Assembly: GCA_023052935.1 (NCBI GenBank)
Contig: CM041297.1
Span: 92,535,521-92,599,520 of the forward strand
DNA from: Piezodorus guildinii
Lineage: Eukaryota > Arthropoda > Insecta > Hemiptera > Pentatomidae
DNA: 64,000 nt
Reading direction: 5' to 3'
This document shows positions 11,945 through 24,265 of this stretch, one piece after another. The notes beneath the pieces are model-generated. The model did no database searches, had not been told where the DNA came from, and saw only the letters and a list, made by a program, of their open reading frames with translations. The position numbers and the translations under genes were made by a program. How positions within the stretch are numbered: position 1 is the first letter of the stretch; every line of letters starts with the position of its first letter.

Positions 11945-12283
11945 GATTTTTAGCAGTAGTGATAAATATATTAATATAAACTTTGAGAATTTAATGACAA
12001 AATAAAAGGGTTACTTCATTCAACACACTTTGAAAACATTTCCGGGAATATGAGTCAAATATATTTATAACATGGCAATGATAAGGGCAATTATTTTAAA
12101 AAATAAATAATTCTTAACAAATATATACCTAGAAGATGATAAGGAGTAACGAAAATTTATAAACTTAAGTTAACTTTGCTTAGATAAAAAATATTCGTAG
12201 TTATTTTCTCATAAACTGAAAGAGAAACCTTTACGACATCATACCATCTTCTAAATATAAACGTATGAAAATCTATCGTTTGT
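11945..12283 (+). repeat. Direct duplication, upstream copy
   Basis: This segment is repeated in the same orientation at about 12,598-13,000. Shared blocks in order include ATAAATATATTAATAT, CTTTGAGAATT, TTGAAAACATTTCCGG, TTTATAACATG, TAAGGGCAAT, ATAATTCTTAA, TTTTCTCATAAACTGAAAGA and CATACCATCTTCTA. No coding signal. Confidence 0.85.
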
Positions 12284-12324
12284 GTTTAGGGGAAAAAATC
12301 GGCTATCTGGCTATGTTAGCGGTT

Positions 12325-12597
12325 GTTTTTTTTTTTTTGTTTTTTTTTTTGTATTTGTTTATTCTCAATTAATGTTAATAATGGGATGATGATGGGAGTC
12401 CTAAATTATGTCTATCCAGGTTTAATTGGGATAGGAATATTCAAGGACTTCCTGACATTGCACAGCCTCGGTAACATTTTAGGTCCAATCCGAAGGACTG
12501 CACAACCACACATTTTCACTACCTTAACAAAACAATTCCCCTGGTTTGAAACCGAGGCTTTAGTCAAAGAAGGCTGTTATGCTAGCCACAGATGACC
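12325..12597 (-). mobile_element. tRNA-headed SINE, minus strand
   Basis: Reading down from 12,597 on the minus strand gives GTGGCTAGCATAACAG (A-box region), GGTTTCAAACC (B-box-like), then GCAGTCCTTCGGATTGGACC, a variant of the central core seen at 6.6 and 18.05 kb. AAACCTGGATAG follows and a tail of AAATAAACAAA type. The T-rich tract 12,325-12,355 on the plus strand is this tail. The plus-strand 90-residue frame here is an artefact of the SINE. It sits exactly between the two copies of the flanking duplication. Confidence 0.82.
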
Positions 12598-13000
12598 TTA
12601 TTTTGAGAAGTAGTAACAAATATATTAATATCAACTTTGAGAATTGAGAGATAAAATAAAGGGGTTACTTAATTTTCCTACTTTGAAAACATTTCCGGTA
12701 ATATGGGTCAACAAATATATTTATAACATGACATTAATAAGGGCAATATTTTGTTTAAACAAATAATTCTTAATAAACACATTCCTAGAAGGTAATAGAG
12801 AGTGACAAAAACTTAAGTTGTCATCTCTTTGCTAATATGGAAAAATATTTTAAGTCACTTTTTCTAGAAATGAGAGTTTTTCACATACTGGAGTGTCAAT
12901 TTAATTGTGTTTAGATGGTATGTTTTCTCATAAACTGAAAGATAAACACTTACGACGTCATACCATCTTCTATATATAAACGGATGAATATCCATTAGGT
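12598..13000 (+). repeat. Direct duplication, downstream copy
   Basis: Second copy of the 11,945-12,283 segment, with about 60 extra bases around 12,850-12,910. It begins at the 5' boundary of the SINE. Confidence 0.85.
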
Positions 13001-14030
13001 AACAAAAAAAAAATAATTCTGGAAAAAGTGAATTATAACAATTTTATATCTGAGCACTGATTTATGATAAAACTTTCAAATCATTATTTGAAAACAGATG
13101 TTTCGTGGTAACAGGAGGGAATTTCAACGCAAAGTCTTAACATATATTTCAAATAGTTGTGTATGAAACAGAAAAGAGTGTCATGTAGTTACAATTTTGT
13201 GTTGCTCGCACTACATTTTTTTATACAAAATTCGTAAGAAAAAAAATCCTCTTGGATTGACCTCGGTGATCCTCCCGAGAACTCCGGTAAGCAATTTTAC
13301 CTCTATTTTTTCTCTACTTTGTAGATACTGTCTCTAAATAGGACAAGGGTTGCCATTTATTCCCTGCAACCTGTACTTTATCCGCTACTTCTTCTTTTTT
13401 ATTATCTTCGCCTTGTTTTTTTTATGTCTCACCTACCACTATCTCTTCCACTTCTGGTGTACCATTCTCTCCCTTATCTTGTCTCTTTTTCTTCTTCTTT
13501 AATGTTTCCCCAGTTAATGTTAGCAGTGCTATAATTTTTTTTATTCCTTCGTGCTGACGTTGAAAATACCCTACAACTTTCTTCCTGTGCATAAATTAGA
13601 TCCTGTGGTATCTTTGTATCTTTAAAAGTGTATACTAATTATGCTTTGTGCAGGAGTAGCCTGGTGACTTGAATAGGGCTTCTTTTGAATTTAAAGATTT
13701 TTCTTTCTTAAAAAAATACATAAAATTTTGAGATAAACATGGGTTTTATATGCTTTTAATCCTTCTCCGTTACCTTTTAAAAATTTGGGCCTAAGATAAT
13801 ATTTTATCTAAAAAAAAAAAAAAATTGTTTTTAATATCAAATGTTGTTAAGGTGAAGGGATACATTGCCTCTAGTATATGATAACAAGCTAGTTCAGCTT
13901 ATAGTAAATATTTTTTAAATGTGACAAAATATATGTTATATATATGCAATATAACTGAATTATTAAAGGTATGTAATGTATTTTATAACAATGTAAAAAA
14001 CTAATGTTGATTATCTTTTAATTTCAAAAT
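13001..14030. other. No gene recognised
   Basis: Sequence with pyrimidine-rich stretches (13,380-13,560). No convincing frame or repeat relationship within the window. Confidence 0.4.
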
Positions 14031-14039
14031 AAATGATGA

Positions 14040-14390
14040 TAGAACACTTAAAAATGGCAAAGGCCGAAAGAAAAATGAAATAGAGGAGTGTTGAGTGAAA
14101 TTGGATAATTTTATTTTTAATGAACCTAATAATATTTTTTTCTAAAATCTATATATTTAATAGATAATATTAAAATATATAATCATAATGTACGAATGTC
14201 ACTTACGATTATGACCTATTCATTCCTTTTTATCATCTTCAGCGACTTTGTAAATATAATAACATTATTTCTCAAAACTTTAGCATTACAAAAATGTACT
14301 ATACATCTATATTACTGTTCTTATAACCAAAAAAAAAAAAAATTACATTAATAAAATATGTTTGTTCTATTCTTCTTTCGTTGCTTTTAT

Positions 14391-14395
<5 letters not shown>
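14040..14395 (+). repeat. Repeat X, partial copy
   Basis: The segment TTATTTCTCAAAACTTTAG...GTACTATACATCTATATTACTGTTCTTAT matches the middle of repeat X at 17.4, 31.86 and 56.33 kb. The 3' part is missing and replaced by a (TA)n array. Confidence 0.6.

Positions 14396-14397
<2 letters not shown>

Positions 14398-14455
<58 letters not shown>
14398..14455. repeat. (TA)n microsatellite
   Basis: Uninterrupted TA array of about 58 bp. Confidence 0.97.
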
Positions 14456-14459
<4 letters not shown>

Positions 14460-17180
14460 TATATGAAATTGACCATTAAAATGGAAAAAAAATTCCAAAT
14501 GAAACTTCTGTACAATTATATTTTTTGTTTAGAAAAAATATTTTATAACTACTTTTTTACAAAAACTATAAATGCATCTGAGATCTTCACCTTTAATTGT
14601 TGCTTATTAATCCCATAGTTATTTATTATGGAATATTAACATCTTAGAGATCATTCCTGTTTCGGTATGCACGTATCATTGGTAAACAGTTATGCACACA
14701 TTAAACCCATACAAATAAAAGTCTGCCGCTAAACGAAGTTTTGTTTGAACCTTATTTAATCATCTTCTTAGAAAATTAATTTATGTAACTTCGGTTAAAG
14801 GTAATAACAACAAAGAAATTGAAATTAATTCATATACCTATACAGAAGGTAATTTTTTCTAATGTTATACCTTAGTCAACTATGTAAAATAAAAAACTAA
14901 GAAAATTTAATTAATTAATTTAACTCTATACCTTAAATATGCATTATACTTTATTGTCATTTAATTGTTATATTGGAATTTGAAACACACATACACATAT
15001 ATAAATATATATGACAGTATATTTATACTGCAATATTTGTAATTTTTATATTGCAACGAAACACTATTTTAATAATAATAAAACTTATATAAAAAGCGTA
15101 TGTTGAGCTCCAGTCAGTTTAGAGGAATAGTGAGAAAGTGCTGCCGCTGAATAAAACATCCCGTGAGGAATAGAGTTCCGTATTTTTCTACTATCTCCTA
15201 AACATCAGCCCTGCCGCAGACAACATAAAACAAATCAACAGCGTTGTTTTTTTCCATTCGTCCTGATATGTTTTCGTTTCCTTAGCATTCCGATTTCCCC
15301 AACGAAATAAACATCCGTTGCTGATATTAGCAAAATATATGAGGACGAGGAATTGAAATATATACCTGAGCGCATAGATGGAAGATATTTGGTTATGTTT
15401 ATCATATCTGGGTACAGGCTAAAATATGAAAAGAGCAAAATACGAACACCAGCAACATACAATAGCTGAATCATTCTATTATAAAATATGTTTGCAATTA
15501 AATAATATAAGTTACGAAACTTCAAATTTCCCGAAGAAGTACCCTAAAACTCTTCCATCGCACTCGTCAATATCTACCACTATCCACTCGTAAGCTCCTT
15601 GTAATTTCTCTTATTTTACTCATTTTTGGCTATGGCTGAGTGGGATATGCGTCATTAATAACATTAACAACCTCACAGAACGTGCGCCAATGATGAAACG
15701 GGTGTTTTTTTTTTGTTTTTTTTCCTTTAAACTTACTGCAATGGTATGAAGAAATATTCTGGTTCACACTTTATCATACTCGATTGGGTGCTGATCCTAG
15801 AAAGAAGCGAATTTTTTAAAACATTTAACTGATGAAAGAAGGTATCTTAATTTATTTAAAAAAAATTGGGGAATCATTCCAAAAATCATTGGCTCACCCA
15901 CTCCTCATTGGCTCACTAGTAGATCGTCATTAGGTCACTTCCTGACTTCTGGAATAATTAATTATTTTAATTAATTAATTATTTTCATAATTATACCGAA
16001 TCATTCTATTATCATGAATGATAATAATGAATGATGATAATGAATGATAAGCTCTGCTGAGTGCTACATCAGATCAGATTTCATATATGGGCCAAAAACT
16101 CAAATTGTGAAAATTTCAAGGAAGCACCCGATTTTACGTTTTGCTGAGAATGGCCTATATATATATAACGATTGTAACTGTGTTATTTTCGAAGATAAAG
16201 AAAACACCCTAGAGAGTTTTTAGAATCTTTACATCACTATTAATTATAAAAAAGAAACGAAAAAAATATATAAATTTTACCTATATGTATACGCAGTTAT
16301 TTTAAAACATAGAAAAAATATCAGAATCAGTAAAGCACGATAAAAAAACATAAATTATAAAAATGATCGATACATTCATGCCACAAATTATAATTGATGT
16401 AATTCTCCCTAAACTCGGTTATTAATGAAGATCGAAAAGATTTTCTAGATCAAGACACCGAGATGAACCACCTACTCTCAAAGTTTGAGGGCTTAAGTTT
16501 TTAGATTCTTAAAACCCGAATACTAATAAAAAATAATACGTTTTGCGGAATTAACCAAAAGAGATAATAGAAATAAATCATAAAATATTCTGTTAAAGCG
16601 ATTCTATAGAGAATTAAATTGTCTACAAAACGATAAAAGAGTCATTGAAATAGCATAGGTATAGCGTTTTGAAATTAGCAGTGGTGATAGACCGTTTTAC
16701 GCCATTATCTTTTGAATTACTTATTATTTTCATATTAGTTGACTGTCTATAAAAAGATTTATAAACTGTTATACCCTAATATACGATAATTATTTGAAAA
16801 TATTAAACAAATGTGTTATAATTTGCAGCGTTTTTATTAAATAACCAACATATGTCAAAAAGGTATAAACCATTATTTCACCTGAAAAATAAAAAATCAG
16901 AGTTTTAAAAAGAATAAAAGCAATTTATGTTTTACATTAGAGATAATACATTTAGAAAAGAATAGAATTAACTCACTTTCTCAGTTTTAAAACCCCCGGT
17001 AGCTTTTGTAGTAATTCTATTGTTTTGGCTTATAATAAGAAGGGTTCAGAAAAATGGCCCTTATCTTTCATTAGGATCCGCCTTGCTTTTAACGGATTAA
17101 GGGAAATGTATAATTTTTCAGATTTTTTTAAAGGTTTTCTTTCGGCTTAAGTTTATATAGGTAAATGGATTTATTTAGAT
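14456..17180. other. AT-rich intergenic sequence, no gene recognised
   Basis: No transposon or coding motif seen. Small features are an imperfect AATGATAATG-type simple repeat at 16,013-16,050 and a palindromic TTAATTAATTATTT block at 15,955-15,985. The 96-residue minus frame at 15,235-15,525 has no recognisable motif. Confidence 0.45.
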
Positions 17181-17189
17181 CTCTTAGAA

Positions 17190-18360
17190 AAAAAAAATAG
17201 TGAGAGTAACACACGACGTTAACTTACCTCGGCTGTGCAAATCAATTAAAGAACTATTAAACAAATCTAAGAGTTGTGAAAAAAAATTAAAGAATTATTT
17301 TTAGTTTTTTGGAAACATACACTTCAGATTAAGAAATAGAACAATATTAAATTGTTATGTACAATAATCACATAAGTTTATGCTTTATGACTACATCTTC
17401 CATAATATTGTGTATAAAATAAAATTATTTCTCAAATATTTAGCCTTTCAACGGTACTTAAATACCCTTATAGTCAGAAATAAATCATCCAAAAAAATTT
17501 TTTGCTCATTTCTCCTTTTGTAAGTTGTTTAATTTGTATGTTTAGCTGTTTTATTAACGCTAAAAATATTATATGGTTAACTTTCTAGAATCTACAAAAC
17601 GAAAGATTCTTAAAAATAATAAAAAATGAATTATCTGCATTTAAGTTCTGTTTGACAATTTTAATCAAAATAAAACCTACACCATATTTAAGCTCATTAG
17701 AGTTTACATCGATATACGAGTTTAATCAAAATAGTTAAAGTAGTTTTTGAAAAATTCGTAAAACTACTTAAACGCATTGTCTAAAGTGACTCTCCTGGCA
17801 ATCTGATTTTTATAAAAACAGTTGCAATAGCATCTCAGCCTTGTGCACTTCTGAAATATGAAATTTCAGTCTTAAACAATTCCTAGTAATTTAACTAGAC
17901 TTGCAACACATACACAGACAGGCATACAAACTTATAGTGGGATCACTTGTAGCTGGGTGGCTAGCGTAACAGCCTCCCATGCTAAAGGTCACGGGTTCAA
18001 ACCCGCAGGTGGTCCTAGGATTTTTTAATGGGAGTAAAAAATCCTTAGTTACGCCGTCCTTCGGAGGGGACGTTAAAAGGTGGTCCCGAGCCTGTGCGAT
18101 GTCAGGTACTCGTTAAAGATCCCTATCCTAATAAAACCTGGATAGGCAAAATTTACGACTCCCACTGTAGCATCGTCCGATTAGCCATAGTAGCATAAAG
18201 TGACGTTAAATAAATAAACAAACAAACAAAACAAACTTATAGTCTTTAATGCACAACTTGGTTATTTGGATTCGAAAACTCGTATTTCCGTTTAAACTGT
18301 AAATTTTACTATCGCATACGCTTCCTTACTGTATACTTCATAGATAGTTTAGTAAAAGTA
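17190..18360 (+). repeat. Repeat X copy, interrupted by a SINE
   Basis: The copy starts AACACACGACGTTAACTTACCTCG, parallel to 56,095. It carries the blocks TTTACATCGATATACGAGTTTAATC and TATGAAATTTCAG, is interrupted by the SINE at 17,939-18,230, and resumes with CTTGGTTATTTGGA and CTCGTATTTCCG. It is about 70-75% similar by eye to the copy at 56 kb. No open frame; the class of X is unknown. Confidence 0.75.
17926..18243 (+). mobile_element. tRNA-headed SINE with 13-bp TSD
   Basis: The SINE occupies 17,939-18,230. Its head has GTGGCTAGCGTAACAGCC (A-box-like) and GGTCACGGGTTCAAACCC (good B-box) spaced as in a tRNA. The core GCCGTCCTTCGGAGGGGACG is at about 18,052, followed by GTGGTCCCGAGCC, a hinge with AAACCTGGATAGGC, and a tail ending in (AAAC)n. 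The perfect repeats ACAAACTTATAGT at 17,926-17,938 and 18,231-18,243 are the TSD. This is the best SINE copy in the window. Confidence 0.93.
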
Positions 18361-18935
18361 ATAATAGCCGCGTATTGATGACGGGAATTTCTATTAAAAT
18401 GCAACATTATTGATCCACACGTTTTTTTTCTCATTGCTTCCTTAATTTTTCATCAAACTTATCATTCCTCTCGTTTAGCACCTAATAATATCTCGTATTT
18501 CTTATATTCAGAAGGGTATTTAACAACTTTAAAATAAAACAAAAAACAGATGAACGTAGTCAGGTAGCGTAAGCGGATACGACACAGTTCCTGGCTGCCT
18601 ATAAAAGTTTACAACTCCGCTAAACATTCATGGCCTTGCACCGTGAAGATCACCTCTTCTACATGATGGAGCAAGGCTTAAACTTAACTTATAAAAGAAA
18701 AAGTTTTAAATTTATCTTTAGAAAACTTTATCATAGTAAAAATTACAGAGGCTTTAGATAGAATCCAAAGACCCACAGGTATAATAATTTGTATTTCTTT
18801 AGAAGAGATTAATTTTAAAAATGCTGGTTCGTTCATTTAGTCTTACCCCTCAATGAGAAAAAATGGGAAAAAATATTGTTCGTCATATCCAGGCAAAGAC
18901 TAATTCACTTTTTTTAAAAACTCTTTTGCTTTGTT
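18361..18935. other. No gene recognised
   Basis: AT-rich. A slightly GC-richer segment at 18,550-18,670 has no assignable identity. Confidence 0.35.
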
Positions 18936-18937
18936 TT

Positions 18938-19080
18938 TGAGGAGGTTTTTTTCGATTTTCTTTTTATTTAACACTATGTTCTAAATAACCTTCCACATTC
19001 AAGAATAGAAAAGGACCCTGCGGAGATGTAGAGCGATTACCCCAATAATTTGACCTCGAAAACTGCTCGTTAATTTAAAT
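18938..19080 (+). repeat. Direct duplication with 820-bp offset, copy 1
   Basis: This matches 19,755-19,890 in the same orientation: TTTTGAGGAGGT, ATGTTCTAAATA, CCTCCACATTC-like, GACCCTG, AGATGTAGAGCGATT and CCCAATAATTTGAC are shared in order. Confidence 0.8.
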
Positions 19081-19295
19081 GAATAAATAAGACTTAAACG
19101 TAGGGCAGGGAAAGAGAAATGAGGCAGTAATGTTTAATGTGTCATATTTCGAAAACAGAATCCTAGCTAGTAAATTGTATCCTACAATACTTACTATATA
19201 AAGGCATTCATTATCTGTACAAGTTTCTATAATTTCTATTCCGTCCATTTCACAATATCCTTCTTGAATGGTCATTGATAAGTTCAGCAACATTT

Positions 19296-19415
19296 CTTTT
19301 TTATTTCTTTATTTATAAAGATTTATTGCAATTCGTTTCATAATGAACAGTAGTAATAGTGATATGATAAACATTTATACAATATATACAGAAAATAATG
19401 AAAAAGTCAAATTAC
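19296..19415 (-). mobile_element. Jockey 3' UTR fragment
   Basis: On the minus strand this reads TCTGTATATATTGTATAAATG, ATATCACTATTA, CTGTTCATTATG and GCAATAAATC, then an A-rich tail. That is the 3' end shared with the copies at 45.4 and 53.6 kb. Severely truncated and non-coding. Confidence 0.75.
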
Positions 19416-19754
19416 ATGAAATCGGAAATGAAATAAATTCAAATATATACAAAGCAATAACAATTAAAGAAACAAAAAAGAGACAACGAACAAATCAAAA
19501 CAACAACCTGTAGTAGAGATAAATACAATGTTGGAAATTAATAAACATCATACAAACAAACTTAAATATATATACAATCTGCTAAGGGACCCCCATCTTA
19601 TAGATACGTAATCTGTATCTGTTTCCTAATTTTTCACTCTGTCCCGTATGAGATATTTCCGAGTAAACTTGGGAAAAACGAATGTGTGTATTATTTAAAA
19701 ATTATTTTACAAAACGGGACAATGTTCTGCAGATCGAAACTTTTACAGAGAGGT

Positions 19755-19890
19755 TTTGAGGAGGTAATTTTATTTATTCAACACAATGTTCTAAATACTC
19801 CTCCACATTCTAAAATGGAAAATGACCCTGGAAAGATGTAGAGCGATTTTCCCAATAATTTGACTGAGAAATTGTTCACGTTATAGGAGT
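19755..19890 (+). repeat. Direct duplication with 820-bp offset, copy 2
   Basis: Partner of 18,938-19,080; the Jockey fragment lies between the two copies. Confidence 0.8.
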
Positions 19891-20990
19891 CTGAAATTTT
19901 TATAGGGAGTAGGACTATGACTAATCTATATAAGAAAAAATAATTAAACATGACTCTATTTGCTTTTGAATACATTTAACCTGCTTAATGTCTCCTTTTT
20001 ATTAATTTCAAGAATTTTAAAATACTTTCTTCACCGCTTAAAGTTATGGCTTAAAAAATTATATAAGCAGATCTTATCTTATTGTTAGTTTTTGTTTTGA
20101 TTTCATATCTACAAAATTACAAGAATTTGAAAATTTTTCTCACACGTGTTCAACCGCGAAACAGACTGAAAAACCAAATACACTAAAAGAATTGGAATAT
20201 TTGGTCTATGGATTATATTATAAAATAGATAGAAAATAACTAATAAAAAATCATGAAAATCAAAATAATTGAGCGGCACAATTAATCAAATTTGGAAGGT
20301 TTCAAATGTATCCATTTTATGTGTGGAGTATCTTCTGATTTCCTATACATAATTTCTATTTAAAATATTATTTACTGATTTATTTTCTTAATTTCTTTAT
20401 TTTACGTGAATAATAAACATATATCAGAGAACGGATGTATGTGACTGTGGCCTGAATTTATAAAAATGAATAACCTAACTAAAAACTAATGTTTTAACTT
20501 TTTATGTTACAAGTCTTTTGAAACGATAAAAAAAGTAACAAAAAAAATTGTTTTTCGAAAAATCCTCGTTCTTTATTATTTTAATAAGAGGATGGAACCT
20601 GTAATATTTGGGAAAAGGCATTAGACACAGAAGGGCTCACTATATAATTTTCCAGCTGGGAGAACTTACTTAGTGGATTTGGGACCGGAGACCGGAACGG
20701 ATATTTGACACAGAACCGACAAATCAGACAGTTTGTAACAGAGCCGAAATTAGATCTGGCTCGATATTTGCTATATAGGAGGCAACTCTCTCCCTCACAT
20801 CTCTAAGGCCGAGCTACTTTAATGTTCTTAGAGATTTACTTCCTTCGGCTATTGGCTCATAAGTTCCCCATCCTCATCCTTACCATCGTTTGTCCTGCAG
20901 TTCCGATCCAATTCATTGATAAGTTTCCTCTAGCCCAGAATCTTCAGCATTGACAACTCAGTAAACCGAATATTGATTTCTGCAGTGGTA
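19891..20990. other. No gene recognised
   Basis: AT-rich, with a GC-richer block at about 20,590-20,960 that has no frame, SINE box or repeat partner I can identify. Confidence 0.4.
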
Positions 20991-21019
20991 GCTATAATTA
21001 ATTAATATTAGCAGGATCA

Positions 21020-21350
21020 AAAATTTTGGAATCAACTCCTAAAATATGGGAGAGACGATTATTTTTCCTGACGAGTCCTGATGATGGGGAAAGCCTCCGA
21101 AACATTAACTCGTTTAGATGTTTATGTTTAATAAACTTTTATTGGAAGATGAAGAAACCATCTAATTATTCATTATCAAATTGAGTTTTTCCTATTAACT
21201 TATTGACAAATTATCAAGAATATTAAAATATAATGTGATAGAGAGTAAAGTGTGTCCTGATAATAGGGAAAGGCCCCCAGAAACGTTGATTCGTTTTGTT
21301 GTTTGTGTTTAATAAACGTTTGTTGGAAGATTAAGGAACCATCTGTTTAT
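21020..21350 (+). repeat. Tandem pair of hammerhead-like repeat units
   Basis: Two units about 179 bp apart share a 3' portion: GAAAC-TTGATTCGTT-like, then GTTTAATAAAC, TTGGAAGAT and AACCATCT. In unit 1 the element reads CTGATGA (21,078-21,084), a T, then GGGG-AAAGC-CTCC as a possible stem-loop, then GAAAC (21,099-21,103). That is the order of a hammerhead ribozyme core with stem II. Unit 2 has CTGATAA (21,257-21,263) and GAAAC (21,080 plus 200, i.e. 21,280-21,284), so its core is mutated. Function is not demonstrated. Confidence 0.6.
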
Positions 21351-23128
21351 TATAAAGAAATTTATTGTTTTAAGTCATTGGTTACTATGGATACGTCATT
21401 ATCAGCTATGTTTTACAGAAATATTATCCAATAATAATTTTAGTCACCTTAGTATAAGAAGACAATGTTTCTTAAACAGAAGAAAACATTAAAATGTATT
21501 AAATTTTAAATCTTAGAATTTAGCTTTATCTAGTTCATTTATTTTTTTATATAAGGCATTTCTTAAACTATAGCCAATATATAATCTTTAACACTCAACA
21601 AAAATATCATTCAATAGTTTAATACATTAATTTTATTTCAAATAACATAATTAACTTCATTCGCATTAATTAATATTATTTTTTCATTGATCGGATGATC
21701 AACAATTATAATTAAAATTTTATTAAAATATTTTACTAATAGATTATATTATAGTCTAAAATTTTAATGTTACTGTTTGATAATACTTAGCTCTTTCCTA
21801 ACATGTTTTAAGCAGAACTTTTCAGAAGACCAATCCTGTAATCCTCATAAGGGCGTACATGTTATACATAGTCTGCACAACTGAACTGCTATGCGGGTAG
21901 TGTAGACAAAATATCTGAAGGGGCTCCATTCCAGCTTACACTAAGAATATTAGTTTGTTCTATTCTTATTAAAATAAACTATTCTATTCGTCCTGTGTGT
22001 GTACATTTTTGTTCCTATATAAAAACATAATTATTCAATCTAATAAGCCAATATTACTCTTATATTCATAACGAATCAAATTCTAATAACAGAAACAATT
22101 AATTTTAATACATTTTACCTTATACGAATATAACAATATCAACAATATTTACATATTTTTGACTTGGTGTATTTTCCAGTAATAATTATAAATTACAGGG
22201 CACGCTTGGCTTGTTTTATGAGATTTATGAAATATTACCTTCACAATGTAAATATTATAAGGAAAATAATAAATGCTAATAATAATAAACATACAAATAA
22301 GCACTGTCATATTTGTAAAGGTTAAGAGAAAAAATTACAATACTATAAATTTTATTTTAAGAAGATCAAAGATTAATAATTATCATAAAACATTTCTAGC
22401 TGCTGTTATGTTATCTGATTTTTACATCATCGTGTATTTTATGTAATACGTCTTTTTTTAGCAGTAGTTCTTCTTTTTTTTTTTTTTTTTTTTTTAGGCA
22501 ATTTTTGATCTGATGAATTATTTATAGTAATTTCTGAAAAGAAGAATTCCAATTGTGATGAAAAACTTCAATCGCATAATATCACATTTTACAAAAGTAA
22601 AATTTTTCCACGACAAACAAAAATCTCTTTTTAATATATTTTATTGATATATAAAACTTTACATAAAATAAACACTAGTTAATGAGCAGCACTAGAATTA
22701 TGGGCATGAAAAAATCTCGTGATAAAACTAACCAGCGTTAGCATTTTAATGTTTATTTAATATTTATGGTCTTATAGGCACTTTGAGGATTTTCGAGAAG
22801 AGATGAATATGAGAGGATAAGAACTACTGGGATTGAGTAGGCTGACTCAACTCAGAAAACATATAAATTTCATCCTTCTTTCTCAAACTCATGGCAAAAG
22901 TTAATAGCCAAGGGAAGCTCAGTAAAAACCACATTGATATATAAAAAATTGATGTATCACGGATACATATATTAATAATAACAATTTCTAACTTTATATA
23001 CTTAATTATATAGAGTCATAGATGCAATGGATGACGCACCATTAAACCATGGGAACAGAATCCACTTAAAAGACGATTATTGGTAACAAACTTACGAAAG
23101 AACCTCAAGAAGTACCAAAAAAAAGGGA

Positions 23129-23130
<2 letters not shown>
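21351..23130. other. AT-rich sequence, no gene recognised
   Basis: No motif found. Includes a (T)n tract near 22,475-22,495. Confidence 0.45.
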
Positions 23131-23191
<61 letters not shown>

Positions 23192-23203
23192 TATATATAT
23201 ATA
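23131..23203. repeat. (TA)n microsatellite
   Basis: TA array with two small interruptions. Confidence 0.95.
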
Positions 23204-23406
23204 ATTAAATAATCTCCAACACTAAATCACTTTTTTAAAAAGGACTTTATTGAAAAATTACAGCTAAAATAATAACTAATCTAATTACATACTATCTTAC
23301 TCCTAGAATGAATGGATCAATGAATAATTCTCACGCCAAGGGGAGTCGTATTTATGAGAACTGAGATGGGCAATGACTCAGTGCTGACATTGCACTAGCC
23401 TGTACC

Positions 23407-23412
<6 letters not shown>

Positions 23413-23492
<80 letters not shown>
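23413..23492. repeat. (TA)n microsatellite
   Basis: About 80 bp of uninterrupted TA. Confidence 0.97.
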
Positions 23493-23496
<4 letters not shown>

Positions 23497-23539
23497 GAGA
23501 AAAATATATACAAATTTAGAGAGAGATGTACTCATAATT

Positions 23540-23930
23540 ATTCATAAAACCCAAGTACGCCTATTAGTTGCAGCTCAGCTCTACAAGTATCACCACAAAC
23601 TGCCAAACCGCAGAGAGATTTCGCGGGCAGTTCGAGATTTCATGAGAGAAGCTATGAAAATGAGAGGATGTGGGGAGTAAGGTAGCGATATTGTTTTGTT
23701 GATGAACGACCGTGGTTGTCCGAGGCAGGCAAGTCATCAATAACCATGAAACCGGTCATCGCCACCTGCAACCGCAGCTGCACTGTTCGGTTACTGTCCT
23801 CCGCTGATGGGATACCAGGCCTCTAATCCAATTCTGATTATGTCACTTCATAGGGGACCGATTTACGGTGTCCCAAAGCGGTGTAACGGATAGCGGAAAC
23901 CGTGGAAATTGAAATGCGGATCGTGTCATT
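23540..23930. other. GC-richer segment of unknown nature
   Basis: Base composition is clearly higher in GC than its surroundings (for example CATCGCCACCTGCAACCGC). No frame longer than about 45 codons is open and no tRNA-like boxes or repeat partner are seen in the window. It may be a decayed transposon or a non-coding exon. Confidence 0.3.
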
Positions 23931-24084
23931 AATAACTATTGCAATATAATTGAGAGTTTTCTACCTTAAGCCCAGCTTGTAAAGAAGCAATTATAAATGA
24001 GCTATAAAGGATAATTTTTCCCTTCGCACAACCTAATTTATAAACAAAAACAATCAACATAAATAAATTCTAAAAATCTTTTTC

Positions 24085-24265
24085 TGAAAAACCTATTATT
24101 CTATCAAGAGAAGGTGGATGAGAGACCTCCTCCCCTAAATTAAAGCCTAGGAAGGGAGAAGCTGGGCACTTTCCTTCCCAATGCCTACTATGCCTGATCT
24201 CACATTTCTACAGCACATCTGATAGCTTCTGACAGGTGTGAATATAGATATGAAGAGAAAACAAA
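24085..24265 (+). mobile_element. Jockey family B fragment: ORF2 C-terminus and 3' UTR
   Basis: The frame at about 24,095-24,138 ends IKRRWMRDLLP-stop, the Jockey C-terminal motif. The UTR block with GGGAGAAGCTGGGCACTTTCC, CATTTCTACAGCACAT and CTTCTGACAGGTGTGAAT recurs at 35.83-35.95 kb in the same orientation. The 78-residue minus frame over this region is an artefact. Confidence 0.7.

Noticed and set aside
17939..18010. A functional tRNA gene
   Set aside because: A- and B-box-like segments are present, but no acceptor stem closes and the sequence continues into a SINE body with a TSD.
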